The notes beneath the pieces are model-generated. The model had not been told where the DNA came from, made no database searches, and worked only from the letters and a program-made list of their open reading frames with translations. From a bacterium (GTDB lineage: Bacteria; Patescibacteriota; Minisyncoccia; UBA6257; GWB1-50-10): a stretch of 33,693 nt of DNA. The stretch spans positions 1 through 33,693 of the forward strand of contig NZBZ01000010.1 in the NCBI GenBank assembly GCA_002686365.1, given 5' to 3'. A program made the position numbers and the translations under genes. Shown piece after piece: positions 8,259-16,838 of the stretch (position 1 is its first letter; every line of letters begins with the position of its first letter).

Positions 8259-8945
8259 GTGGAAGCTCTGATTATTGATATCGGCGGCACAGCAATCAAG
8301 CTCGGCATGAATGAGATCAGGCTCGGAGAGTTTCCATCCGGAAGCGACTTTACACCTCAAGAAATGGTGCGGGGAGTACATGAACAAATGCCCACAACAT
8401 CATTTAATGAGGTGATAATCGGCTGCCCAGGACACATCGATGCCAATGGCAAAGTCCTTGCCGACCCCCAATTTCTCGGCAAAGGATGGAAGGGGTTCGA
8501 CTTCGTCGAGGCATTCGGAAAACCTGTGCGCGTGGTAAACGATGCTGCTCTACAGGCTGTCGGCGCGTACAGTAACGGTAGGATGCTTTTCCTCGGACTA
8601 GGAACAGGATTAGGCACGTGCCTCATCGCGCACAACGCCGTTATCCCGCTCGAAGTCGCTGATCTGCCATTCAAGAACAACTTGACATACAGCGACCATC
8701 TCGCAAAGCGCGGACTCGAACGACTCGGCAAGGAAGAATGGGGCAAAGCACTCATCGAAATCGCAGATCTCTTCCGGATTGCCTTCTCAGCCAATGAAGT
8801 AGTCTTTGGCGGAGGACACGCTAACCTTCTGACAGAAGACGAAATTCCCGTATGGTGCAGAAAAGCAGACAATAACGCCACCTTCATCGGCGGGGCCCGC
8901 CTCTACTACACCAACGCTTCAGAAAAAGCGTTCAGATTCGTCTAA
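8259..8945 (+). CDS. ROK-family / polyphosphate glucokinase-like sugar kinase homologue
   Basis: IDIGGTAIKLG phosphate-1 motif, GCPGHIDANGKV, VVNDAALQAVGAY, LGLGTGLGTCLI; GTG start with AAAGGAG SD 8 nt upstream. Confidence 0.85.
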   Translation: MEALIIDIGGTAIKLGMNEIRLGEFPSGSDFTPQEMVRGVHEQMPTTSFNEVIIGCPGHIDANGKVLADPQFLGKGWKGFDFVEAFGKPVRVVNDAALQAVGAYSNGRMLFLGLGTGLGTCLIAHNAVIPLEVADLPFKNNLTYSDHLAKRGLERLGKEEWGKALIEIADLFRIAFSANEVVFGGGHANLLTEDEIPVWCRKADNNATFIGGARLYYTNASEKAFRFV

Positions 8946-8965
8946 CACCCCCACCAATCATCAAC

Positions 8966-8998
8966 GCCCGATCCATTCCAGATCGGGCACTTTTTATT
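8966..8998 (+). terminator. Intrinsic terminator
   Basis: GCCCGATC-CATTCCA-GATCGGGC followed by acTTTTTATTT. Confidence 0.9.
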
Positions 8999-9026
8999 TC
9001 TATAATCTCCGCAATAATATAAAAAA

Positions 9027-9596
9027 TCACTTACTAACCTCTTTTAAGGCCTTTTTCAAGCGCTCCTCAAATTGCACTGGCTCATCCCCCATTCTTTTCA
9101 AAGCAGCAGAAATCTTATCGCGCGAAAAGCCAAGCTGAGAAAGAGCTCCCAACACCTCTGCATCCGCCTCCATTCGGCCAACAACCTGCTCTGACCCAAC
9201 AAGATGCATCTTCTCACGAAGCTCTAAAATAATACGATCTGCAGTCTTCTTTCCAATCCCCGGAACATGAGAAAACAAATCTGCCTTACCCTCTGCAATA
9301 GCTGAAGAAATTTCCTGCACTGTCCCTCCATCCAAAATCTTCAGGCCTATCTTCCTCCCTACGCCAGAGACTCCAATAAGAAGCTCAAAAAACTGCAGAC
9401 TCTGCTCGTCCAAAAATCCATAAAGCTCAGGCGCGCTCTCATCCTTTATGTGCGGCGAGCAAAAAATCTTTACATCTCCAGAAAGACCCTTCAATGCTCT
9501 TTCTCCAGCATATATCTTATAAAACACACCCCCCACCTGAAGCACGAAAAATCCATCTAGCTTCTCACTCACTTTCCCTTGCAATGCGTATATCAT
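9027..9596 (-). CDS. ruvA: Holliday junction branch migration protein RuvA
   Basis: MIYALQGKVSEKLDGFFVLQVGGVFYKIYAG..., ELLIGVSGVGRKIGLKIL, HVPGIGKKTADRIILELREK. Confidence 0.95.
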   Translation of the reverse strand: MIYALQGKVSEKLDGFFVLQVGGVFYKIYAGERALKGLSGDVKIFCSPHIKDESAPELYGFLDEQSLQFFELLIGVSGVGRKIGLKILDGGTVQEISSAIAEGKADLFSHVPGIGKKTADRIILELREKMHLVGSEQVVGRMEADAEVLGALSQLGFSRDKISAALKRMGDEPVQFEERLKKALKEVSK

Positions 9597-9607
9597 AAAG
9601 CACTTGT

Positions 9608-9639
9608 CCCTTACATAATCCCGTAGGACTATGTGAGGG
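9608..9639 (-). repeat. Short hairpin in ruvA leader (related to CCCTCACATA type)
   Basis: CCCTTACATA (9608-9617) / TATGTGAGGG (9630-9639). Confidence 0.7.
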
Positions 9640-9683
9640 ATAAATCATACTCTCCATAATACGCCTTCAAAAACAGGCGGGCA

Positions 9684-9711
9684 AATAAAATGTCGCCGGA
9701 GACCGACGACA
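9684..9711 (-). terminator. Intrinsic terminator of the 111-aa ORF
   Basis: minus strand TGTCGTCGG-TCT-CCGGCGACA-TTTTATTT. Confidence 0.65.
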
Positions 9712-9731
9712 CGAAAAACGGAGACGACACG

Positions 9732-10067
9732 CTACCCCAGCAAAGCCAGAAGCGACTCCAGCTCCACCACGATGAATTGAGGTAGGGCATACAGACACCA
9801 CGCAAGACCAAGCGCAAGTAAGCAGAGCCCGTATATAACAGAGATTACGGGCGGAAACACAAGAAGCGGCCAGAACATCCAAAATTGGCTACGCTTCTGT
9901 GAGATTTGAGCAACAAACCTATCTATTCCCCACGTTACGCAAGTCAGAAGAATAAAGAATAGGAAAATTGCTATAACCAGCCACACGGGGACGTGAATAT
10001 AAATATGAAACACGATCCAGCCCTCCCATAAGACCAATAAGACTGAAGTGAATAGATCCACCACCAT
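9732..10067 (-). CDS. Hypothetical small multi-TM protein
   Basis: 111 aa, ~3 hydrophobic segments, terminator downstream; no family recognised. Confidence 0.55.
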   Translation of the reverse strand: MVVDLFTSVLLVLWEGWIVFHIYIHVPVWLVIAIFLFFILLTCVTWGIDRFVAQISQKRSQFWMFWPLLVFPPVISVIYGLCLLALGLAWCLYALPQFIVVELESLLALLG

Positions 10068-10082
10068 CCTACATCACACCAG

Positions 10083-10111
10083 TTGACACTACAAGATAAA
10101 ACCCTTACTAT
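10083..10111 (+). promoter_or_regulatory. Sigma70-type promoter for rpsT
   Basis: TTGACA (10083-10088), 17-nt spacer, TACTAT (10106-10111). Confidence 0.75.
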
Positions 10112-10157
10112 TCAAAAGCTAATAAGCTAATGAAGCTATAAGCTAAAAGCTAATTAC

Positions 10158-10424
10158 ATGCCAATAACAAAATCAGCAATAAAAGCTCTCCGCCAAAGCA
10201 AGCGAAGACGAACACGAAACCTCGAGCGTCAAGGAGTACTTAGAGACACAATAAAAAAATATAAAAAAGCAGCAGATGCAGGAAAAAAAGATGAAGCAGA
10301 GAAACTTCTTCCAGAGGTATACAAAAAACTCGACAAAGCAGCAAAAGTAAATTTAATAAAGAAAAACAAGGCAAACCGCCTCAAATCCCGCCTTACCAAA
10401 CGAATAGCAGCTGAGAAGAAATAA
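10158..10424 (+). CDS. rpsT: 30S ribosomal protein S20
   Basis: MPITKSAIKALRQSKRRRTRNLERQ...KKNKANRLKSRLTKRI. Confidence 0.96.
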   Translation: MPITKSAIKALRQSKRRRTRNLERQGVLRDTIKKYKKAADAGKKDEAEKLLPEVYKKLDKAAKVNLIKKNKANRLKSRLTKRIAAEKK

Positions 10425-10445
10425 AACTCAAGAACAAAAACCAAG

Positions 10446-10469
10446 AAAAAGCGCCACAAGGCGCTTTTT
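10446..10469 (+). terminator. Intrinsic terminator after rpsT
   Basis: AAAAAGCGCC-ACAA-GGCGCTTTTT. Confidence 0.92.
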
Positions 10470-10470
10470 C

Positions 10471-10499
10471 TTGACCCTTCGCAAAAATACATTTACTAT
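10471..10499 (+). promoter_or_regulatory. Sigma70-type promoter for the 108-aa ORF
   Basis: TTGACC, 17-nt spacer, TACTAT. Confidence 0.65.
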
Positions 10500-10556
10500 C
10501 CCTACCAGACGTGAGTGCGCGTAAGCCACCAACCCCGGAGCACGAAGGGACCAAGC

Positions 10557-10883
10557 ATGCCAATGCTTATGGAAGCCCCAGCCATCTATCGTTGGAACCT
10601 CAAAACCGAGTTCCCCACCAAGGGCTCACGGTGGGTGGAAGTAATGAGCATAGCAGCCATGACGGGATGGCGCGTGCAAAACATCATAAGAAGGTTCGAA
10701 GAAGAATGTCCCGAAGAGAGGATCTTCGAGTCGCGTGGAGAATACTCCCTCCCCTACGACTGGGCGACAGAATTCATCGAGAATAACCAAGGGGGGGCAA
10801 GAAGCGACGGCAGCATAAGGCAAACTGCCCCCGCCCTCCGACACCAGCTTCTACAGAACGAACACCAAGAGCGCGACACATGA
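10557..10883 (+). CDS. Hypothetical protein, 108 aa (start moved from 10515)
   Basis: AAGGGA SD ahead of ATG 10557; MPMLMEAPAIYRWNLKTEFPTKGSRWVEVMSIAAMTGWRVQNIIRRFEEECPEERIFE; own promoter and terminator. Confidence 0.6.
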   Translation: MPMLMEAPAIYRWNLKTEFPTKGSRWVEVMSIAAMTGWRVQNIIRRFEEECPEERIFESRGEYSLPYDWATEFIENNQGGARSDGSIRQTAPALRHQLLQNEHQERDT

Positions 10884-10899
10884 TCGCGCTTCTTTTTTT
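10870..10899 (+). terminator. Intrinsic terminator of the 108-aa ORF
   Basis: AGCGCGA-CACATGA-TCGCGCT then TCTTTTTTT. Confidence 0.88.
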
Positions 10900-10904
10900 A
10901 TAAC

Positions 10905-10929
10905 TAAAAAGCCCCGCCTTAGCGGGGCT
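10905..10929 (-). terminator. Intrinsic terminator, minus strand, downstream of the ruvB-tsaE-holA operon
   Basis: minus strand AGCCCCGC-TAAG-GCGGGGCT-TTTTAG. Confidence 0.8.
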
Positions 10930-10986
10930 ACCTACGGACCTCCCGTGTATCCCAAAAAAAGTTGAGCTAAACGTAATAACTCAAAA

Positions 10987-11174
10987 GGAAGATGGAATGT
11001 GTTCGCAGCAAGCGTGTTGAAACGAAGCAGAACAATGCCGAGTAAGGAGAAAAAGAAACAGGCACACATCATTGTCTGAGCAAAGCGAGTTTGATGTGCG
11101 CCGTATTTTCTTTCGACGAACGAGAACATTGTGCCTGAGTGAAAACTTGCGCGCGAGAATACATTCCATCTTCC
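10987..11174 (-). repeat. Long foldback element L2, 1 bp after the holA stop codon
   Basis: GGAAGATGGAATGTgTTCgC / GCGAGAATACATTCCATCTTCC outer arms; nested ACAATG/CATTGT and GGCACACATCA/TGATGTGCGCC stems. Confidence 0.82.
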
Positions 11175-11175
11175 A

Positions 11176-12012
11176 CTACGTCCCAAGCGCAAATCCAGTA
11201 AGAGCAACCTCATCATCCAACTCCCCTCCCTTAACCTTCTCATCAATCTCTGCAAACTCTACTGCATCTCCTCCCCTCACCAAACTCCCAAGCAAATTAA
11301 ACGTATATCGCGCATCATCACCGCGAAAAGACAAGTTCTCTAAAAATTGCAATCGCCCATCTCCTCCTCTTTCTCGCAAAAGACCAAGCGCCATTTGAAA
11401 ACTCTCATCATATCTCTGCCAAACAATTATTTTCTTCAAATCCAAAAGTGACACAGGCTGCGAAAATCGAGAAAGTGAAATCTTCTCAAGCTCCTGCACT
11501 ACAATCCAGCTAGTGTCAGACACACTCAACACATATTCCAAGAAAAACCTCTTTGCATCGTGCTCAAAACTAACACCTAGATCCTCTGCCCTTTGCATAA
11601 CAAATGCCTCAAGCTTCCTACCCTCTAGCCTCTCAAATTCCTGCGCTCGCACCGGATTTTTCAAAAGAAATCGAAAGTCTTTTTTAGGAGAAGAAGGGTC
11701 TGAAATAACCAAGAAGGTCTTTGGAGATTCTAAGTGCGATTGCAAAAGCTTAACCCACTCTTTTATCTGACCTTTAGAAAATCCATTCTTTTCCGAAATC
11801 GAACCAGACCCTCGAACAACAAGAAGCTTTGAGCGAACAAAAAGCGATGGCTGCTCCAAAAAATCCCGAACAGCCACCCAATCATCTAATTGCTCCTCCA
11901 AATCAACATCTAAAAAATCTGCCTGTGAATACTTCTTTCGATACTGTGCCACAACCTCTCGAAGCTTTGCGTTCCTCCTATATGAATCGGGCCCGTATAA
12001 ATAAATAATCAT
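11176..12012 (-). CDS. holA: DNA polymerase III subunit delta
   Basis: MIIYLYGPDSYRRNAKLREV..., FLEQPSLFVRSKLLVVRG, SLLDLKKIIVWQRYDESFQMALGLLRERGG; overlaps tsaE by 4 bp. Confidence 0.85.
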   Translation of the reverse strand: MIIYLYGPDSYRRNAKLREVVAQYRKKYSQADFLDVDLEEQLDDWVAVRDFLEQPSLFVRSKLLVVRGSGSISEKNGFSKGQIKEWVKLLQSHLESPKTFLVISDPSSPKKDFRFLLKNPVRAQEFERLEGRKLEAFVMQRAEDLGVSFEHDAKRFFLEYVLSVSDTSWIVVQELEKISLSRFSQPVSLLDLKKIIVWQRYDESFQMALGLLRERGGDGRLQFLENLSFRGDDARYTFNLLGSLVRGGDAVEFAEIDEKVKGGELDDEVALTGFALGT

Positions 12013-12440
12013 ATTGAAATTATCCTCTCCTTCTCTTCCTTTCCATGTTTAATCCTCACCCAAACAGTATCTTTCGGCAGCAAGCTCTTCACATTCTCTG
12101 CCCACTCAACAAGCACTAAGCTCGTTGAATCAGAAAAAACCTCATCCAAACCCAGCCCAGCTAAACTCTTTTTGTTTTGAACTCGATACGCATCAACGTG
12201 ATAAAAATTCCTAAATTGCCCGCCTGAAATCTCATGCCTACGAACAAACACGAACGTAGGACTTACAATTCTCTTTCTCAACCCCAACCCCTTGGCAAAA
12301 CCCTTAGCAAACACTGTCTTCCCTGCCCCAAGCTCACCCGAAAGAGCAACAACAAGAGCGCCCTTACTCTTTCGTTGAAAAACTTTCTTTACAAACTGCG
12401 CAGCAAACTGCTTTGTGTCCTGCTCTGAAAAACTTCTCAT
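12009..12440 (-). CDS. tsaE: tRNA threonylcarbamoyladenosine biosynthesis ATPase TsaE
   Basis: LSGELGAGKTVFAKGFAKGLG, VSPTFVFVRRH, NFYHVDAYRV, LVEWAE. Confidence 0.94.
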   Translation of the reverse strand: MRSFSEQDTKQFAAQFVKKVFQRKSKGALVVALSGELGAGKTVFAKGFAKGLGLRKRIVSPTFVFVRRHEISGGQFRNFYHVDAYRVQNKKSLAGLGLDEVFSDSTSLVLVEWAENVKSLLPKDTVWVRIKHGKEEKERIISI

Positions 12441-13444
12441 AAAAGCTCATTCGGCGTCTCAATGCCCAAGTGCTGATATGCCTCTCTGGTAACCACCCTA
12501 CCCATATGCGTACGATTCAAAAATCCAATACTCATAAGATACGGCTCATACACATCCGCAATCGTTCCATCCTCCTCCTGAAGCGACGCAGAAAGAGCGC
12601 CAAGCCCAACCGGACCTCCATTAAACTTCTCAATGATGGCTTGCAAAAGATTTCTATCTACCTGCTCCAAGCCCAGCTCATCAACATCAAGCATCTGAAG
12701 CGTATTCTGAACCACCCCTTCAGTAATCACGCCGTCTCCATGAACTTGCGCATAGTCCCGAGCGCGACGAAGAAGCCGATTCGCAGTCCGCGGAGTGAAG
12801 CGTGATGCCTTCGCAAGGCTTCGAACCCCGCCATCCTCAATTCTCACTCCTAAAATATGAGCAGAACGGAGAATAATCGCCTCAATATCCTCTAAAGAGT
12901 AATAATCAAGTCTAAATGTCGCACCAAATCGCGATCGAAGCGGAGAAGAAAGCATATTTGCCTTTGTTGTAGCCCCGATAACAGTAAATGGCGGCAAATC
13001 AATAGATACAGTCTTTGCAGAAGGCCCCTTTCCAACAACCAGATGAAGCTTCCTCGATTCAAGCGCAGGATAAAACACCTCTTCTGCGGCTCGGCTTATA
13101 CGATGAATCTCATCAATAAACAAAATCTCATATGGCTCAACATTACTAAGAATTGCGGCAACGTCACCAACCTTCTCAAGCGCGGGCCCAGTCGTGGATC
13201 GCACATTAACTCCCTGCTCCTTACCAACAAGGTAGGCAAGAGTCGTCTTCCCAAGGCCTGCCTGCCCGTAAAAAAGAAGATGATCCGGACTCTCTTCACG
13301 CTGCTTTGCCGCCTCAATAATAAGCTGAACATTCTTCTTTACCTTATCCTGACCAACATACTCATCCCACGTAGTTGGCCGAAGCGTCATATCAACTTCT
13401 ACCTCATCTTGTCCCTTTTTTTCCTCCTTCATATCTCCCATCAT
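12437..13444 (-). CDS. ruvB: Holliday junction branch migration helicase RuvB
   Basis: LRPTTWDEYVGQDKVKKN, LLFYGQAGLGKTTLAYLVGKE, LFIDEIHRISRAAEEVFYPALE, GATTKANMLSSPLRSRFG. Confidence 0.97.
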   Translation of the reverse strand: MMGDMKEEKKGQDEVEVDMTLRPTTWDEYVGQDKVKKNVQLIIEAAKQREESPDHLLFYGQAGLGKTTLAYLVGKEQGVNVRSTTGPALEKVGDVAAILSNVEPYEILFIDEIHRISRAAEEVFYPALESRKLHLVVGKGPSAKTVSIDLPPFTVIGATTKANMLSSPLRSRFGATFRLDYYSLEDIEAIILRSAHILGVRIEDGGVRSLAKASRFTPRTANRLLRRARDYAQVHGDGVITEGVVQNTLQMLDVDELGLEQVDRNLLQAIIEKFNGGPVGLGALSASLQEEDGTIADVYEPYLMSIGFLNRTHMGRVVTREAYQHLGIETPNELL

Positions 13445-13486
13445 ACCCCAAAAAGAAGAAAAAACGCCACCAACAAGGGTTTTAAC

Positions 13487-13514
13487 CCCACACCTTTATG
13501 CAAAAGTGTGGGGT
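13487..13514. repeat. Hairpin/inverted repeat just upstream of the ncRNA promoter
   Basis: CCCCACAC...GTGTGGGG, overlaps first base of the -35 box; boundaries approximate. Confidence 0.6.
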
Positions 13515-13542
13515 TGACATATAGATTTATTTATGATATACT
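13514..13542 (+). promoter_or_regulatory. Consensus sigma70-type promoter
   Basis: TTGACA (13514-13519), exact 17-nt spacer, TATACT (13537-13542). Confidence 0.85.
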
Positions 13543-13548
13543 GCCGTG

Positions 13549-13755
13549 GTACTCTACAAAAGGAGTATTTTTTACCCAAGAATCCCAATTACAGGTCTGT
13601 GGGCGGCCCCGGGATATTTCTTTAGACCCTTAGGACTTTCTGGCTTCGGCTGGGAATCTCCTCAAGAAAATCCTACCTTTTCTGATGTATGTCGGAAAAG
13701 TTCCTTTCGCCTTTTGGCAAATAGTCGCCCACAGACCTCTGATCGGGATTTTTTA
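13549..13755 (+). ncRNA. Candidate structured non-coding RNA (~205 nt) with closing-stem terminator
   Basis: Closing stem AATCCCAATTACAGGTCTGTGGGCG (13581) with CGCCCACAGACCTCTGATCGGGATT (ending 13750) then TTTTTTA; internal hairpins GGC-TTCG-GCT, CTTTTCTGA/TCGGAAAAG, GCC-TTTT-GGC; no convincing ORF. Confidence 0.75.
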
Positions 13756-13776
13756 TACAACGCAGTCTTAAAACAA

Positions 13777-15447
13777 TTATGCCCACTCAATCTTCCCTGT
13801 AAGTCTCTCAATCTCCTGAAAATCAGTAATACCTGAAAGCGCCTTAAGAACCCCATCCTCCTGCACACTAACCATACCTTGCTCTCGAGCAAGCTTTTTT
13901 ATATCTATTTCTGTGGGCTTAGTATAAATAAGTTCCTCAATCTTCTGATCAACAACAAACAATTCAAAAATAGAAGTTCTTCCCTTGTACCCAAGACTCC
14001 CGCACTTATCACACTTACCCGGCTCAAATATCTTAAAGTTCTGATACTTCTCACGAGAAACACGCCCTGGCAAAGCCTCCAAAAACTTCGAAATCTTCCC
14101 TCTTAATACCTCATCAACGCTTACCTCCTTTTTACCCCCATCACAAAGAACCCGAACAAGCCTCTGCGCAATCACAAGCGAAAGCGCAGGACCAAGTGTC
14201 TGATGCTTCACCCCCAAATCATAAAGACGAGGAATAGAGCCAACCGCGTCATTTGTATGAAGTGTGGAAAAAACCAAATGTCCGGTAAGCGATGCATTTA
14301 AAGAAATATCAGCCGTCTCCTTATCCCGAATCTCTCCAACAAGAATCACATCAGGATCCTGCCGCAAAATAGACCTAAGTCCTGATGCGAACGTATAATT
14401 CACATCCGGATTAACCTGTGTCTGAGAAATACCATCCAAATGATACTCAATAGGATCTTCAATTGTAATAACCTTTATCTCCGGCTTGTATACCTTCTTC
14501 AAAAAAGCATACAGTGTTGTCGTCTTACCAGAGCCAGTGGGACCAGTATTTAAAATAAGTCCATTCGGCTTAGAAATCTGCTCCTCAATAATTTTTAAAT
14601 CATCCTCGCGCCAGCCAAGCTTCTCCAAGTCAATCTGAATCGCAGATGGATCAAGCACTCTCAAAACAATAGTCTCTCCATACTCCGAAGGAATAACAGA
14701 AGTTCGAATTTCAATATTGCTTCCTTCTAAATCTATCGTAAATCGTCCATCCTGCGGCTCCTTCGTAACATTAAGCTTCAAATTTGAAAGAAGCTTAACC
14801 CGGGTAATAAGCGATTTATACACCTTTAAATCAATCTCCTCATATACCGAATGAAGAAGCCCATCAATACGAAGCCGCAGCACGCCCTTCACCTCTGTAG
14901 GCTCAAGATGAACATCAGATGCCCGAAGCGCCATTGCTCCTCCAAAAATCGCCTCCAAAAGCTCTGAAGTCTTACCGCTCAAATCCTGAAGCGCCTTTGC
15001 AAAATCTTCAAAACTCGAAATCGACTTGTGCATCTCTGACAATCGCTTCTCATCAATCTGAACACTCCCAGTAATCTTCTTAGTCTTAGGAAAAAGATAC
15101 TTATAATAACTCCATGCATGCTCAAGACCCGTCCCTGAAACCACGACAGTCTGAACATCGTACTTCGCGCCAAGACGCGTAAGAATTTCCTTTGCCTTTT
15201 CATCTTCAGGATTGAGTACTGCTACAACAAGCTTCTTTCGCACAAGCTGAAGCAAAGCAAGATTAGCAGCTCTGGCCTCTGCCTCTGGAACAAGCTCCAT
15301 TGCCTTAAGCTCTGTAGGAACCCGAACAGAAACCAAATCAAGATATGGAAAGTTTAATTTCTTTGCCCGCCGCCTTGCATCCTCCTCCTCTGCCTTTCGC
15401 CTCTGCTCTTCAAAATTCTGATCAAGCTTTTGACTCGAAGTAGCCAT
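13777..15447 (-). CDS. GspE/PulE/PilB-family type II secretion / type IV pilus assembly ATPase
   Basis: GLILNTGPTGSGKTTTLYAFLKK, ITIEDPIEYHLDGISQTQVNP, SILRQDPDVILVGEIRDKETADISLNASLTGHLVFSTLHTNDA. Confidence 0.95.
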   Translation of the reverse strand: MATSSQKLDQNFEEQRRKAEEEDARRRAKKLNFPYLDLVSVRVPTELKAMELVPEAEARAANLALLQLVRKKLVVAVLNPEDEKAKEILTRLGAKYDVQTVVVSGTGLEHAWSYYKYLFPKTKKITGSVQIDEKRLSEMHKSISSFEDFAKALQDLSGKTSELLEAIFGGAMALRASDVHLEPTEVKGVLRLRIDGLLHSVYEEIDLKVYKSLITRVKLLSNLKLNVTKEPQDGRFTIDLEGSNIEIRTSVIPSEYGETIVLRVLDPSAIQIDLEKLGWREDDLKIIEEQISKPNGLILNTGPTGSGKTTTLYAFLKKVYKPEIKVITIEDPIEYHLDGISQTQVNPDVNYTFASGLRSILRQDPDVILVGEIRDKETADISLNASLTGHLVFSTLHTNDAVGSIPRLYDLGVKHQTLGPALSLVIAQRLVRVLCDGGKKEVSVDEVLRGKISKFLEALPGRVSREKYQNFKIFEPGKCDKCGSLGYKGRTSIFELFVVDQKIEELIYTKPTEIDIKKLAREQGMVSVQEDGVLKALSGITDFQEIERLTGKIEWA

Positions 15448-15500
15448 TACCCTTCAGGATATAATGTTTCATAAATACCGTAAAGACAAAAAACAAAAAA

Positions 15501-15515
15501 CGCCCAGCTTGGGCG
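15501..15515 (-). terminator. Intrinsic terminator, minus strand
   Basis: minus strand CGCCCA-AGC-TGGGCG followed by TTTTTTG. Confidence 0.8.
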
Positions 15516-15529
15516 CACAAAACAAAACC

Positions 15530-16838
15530 CTACTTACTCTTACCCAATGTCCACCGAGACACCTGCGTCTCCTCAGGCCCTCGAGGCGAAAAAATAGCTG
15601 GCGTACCTTTTAGACTAACAGCCCACTCCTCGCCCGAGCGTAACGGCAATCGCTTACCTGTCAAAGAGTCAACAAGCTCCCGACGCTTTCCTGAATTCCG
15701 ACTCTCTGATACGACTTCAGCAAAAATGCGAGGTCGCCCATTCTGCACCATCATCTCAATTGACTCCAATCTCTCACCCTCCTCAAGCCGGAGAACTTCC
15801 TGCAGCCCTTGCTCCCCTGGAGTCACAGAGTGATAAATCGTTCCCTCAGGGCTATTCTCCCGAATAAACGGACGTCCCTGCCTCATTAACACATTACTAG
15901 AAGAACTTATAGGCAATTTCCCCCACCTATCTGTAGCAGTCTGGCCATCCTTTCCCTCCACGCACTCACCCGAGGCAATAGAAAACTTTTTCTCATGCTG
16001 ATCATACTCTAAGGTAAAAAACCGAGAGGAACTCTCACCCAAGTCTTCTGAAATATCAAAACTCTGAATAACATGATGCTCTGGAGCCGAGTACAAAACA
16101 CCAGGTTCGCCAACCTTTGAAAGATCAGCTGCTTCACGCTGAAAATCACGAGTCCCCTCATCACGGCGCGCCGTATTCTGACCAGCATAAAACACTCCAC
16201 CTTCATGAGCCTGCCAATTAATATGCTGCGAAGCTCTCCTCCCGCTCTGCTCCTTGGCTGAACCAATCTCTTGAGGCGGCTCCCCTATCTCAACTTTCCA
16301 AAATGAGAGAGTCTCACTACTAGAGCTGGAATTAGGGCTTTTATCAGCAACAACAATTGTCTGACTGTCCAAAATTTCCCACTCTCCGCCAGGCTCCTGA
16401 CTTGTAATAGGGTTCGGAAGACCTTCAAAATCAAACCTCTTTCCTTCCGGACTAAAAATATTTACCCCATTATCAGACGCCTGGACAATAACAGCCCCCC
16501 CCACCATCATGACTCTTTCGAATAAAAACAGGCTTGTCAGAAGACCCATTCTCAAGCTCAACCTCCTTATCATTTAGAAAGGTTTCCCCATTCTCCGTGG
16601 TAGTCAAAAGAAACAGCTTCCCATCAGAGTCCAAAGCAAGCTCTCCAGCACGCACCTCTCCGGGAACCATAGCCAACTCCTTCAGCTGCTCTTTACGACC
16701 AAGAGGCTTATCCGGCCCTGTCTCCACAGCACGAGGAGGCCCCTTAGCACGAGGTCCCTCTTTTTCCTGAGATCCACCTGATGACTCTGGTTTACCAGAA
16801 AACCTGCCCGTATTCCAAAGATTCTCCATAACTCCCAT
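15530..16838 (-). pseudogene. Hypothetical, possibly beta-propeller-like protein split by a frameshift at G8 (ORFs 16473-16883 and 15530-16573)
   Basis: ELALDSDGKLFLLTTTENGETFLNDKEV... continues as AVIVQASDNGVNIFSPEGKRFDFEGLPNPITSQEPGGEWEI if one G is removed from the 8-G run at 16495-16502. Confidence 0.6.

Noticed and set aside
10932-11398. ORFs 10932-11255, 10981-11169 and 11072-11398
   Set aside because: Located in foldback L2 or antisense to holA.
13549-13755. Assignment of the ncRNA to tmRNA, RNase P RNA or SRP RNA
   Set aside because: Hallmark motifs (tRNA-like CCA end, GAGGAAAGTCC-type core, SRP GGAAGCA-like tetraloop) were not found by eye.
13546-13836. 96-aa ORF over the ncRNA candidate
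   Set aside because: Runs through the closing stem and terminator and into antisense gspE; no SD or family resemblance.
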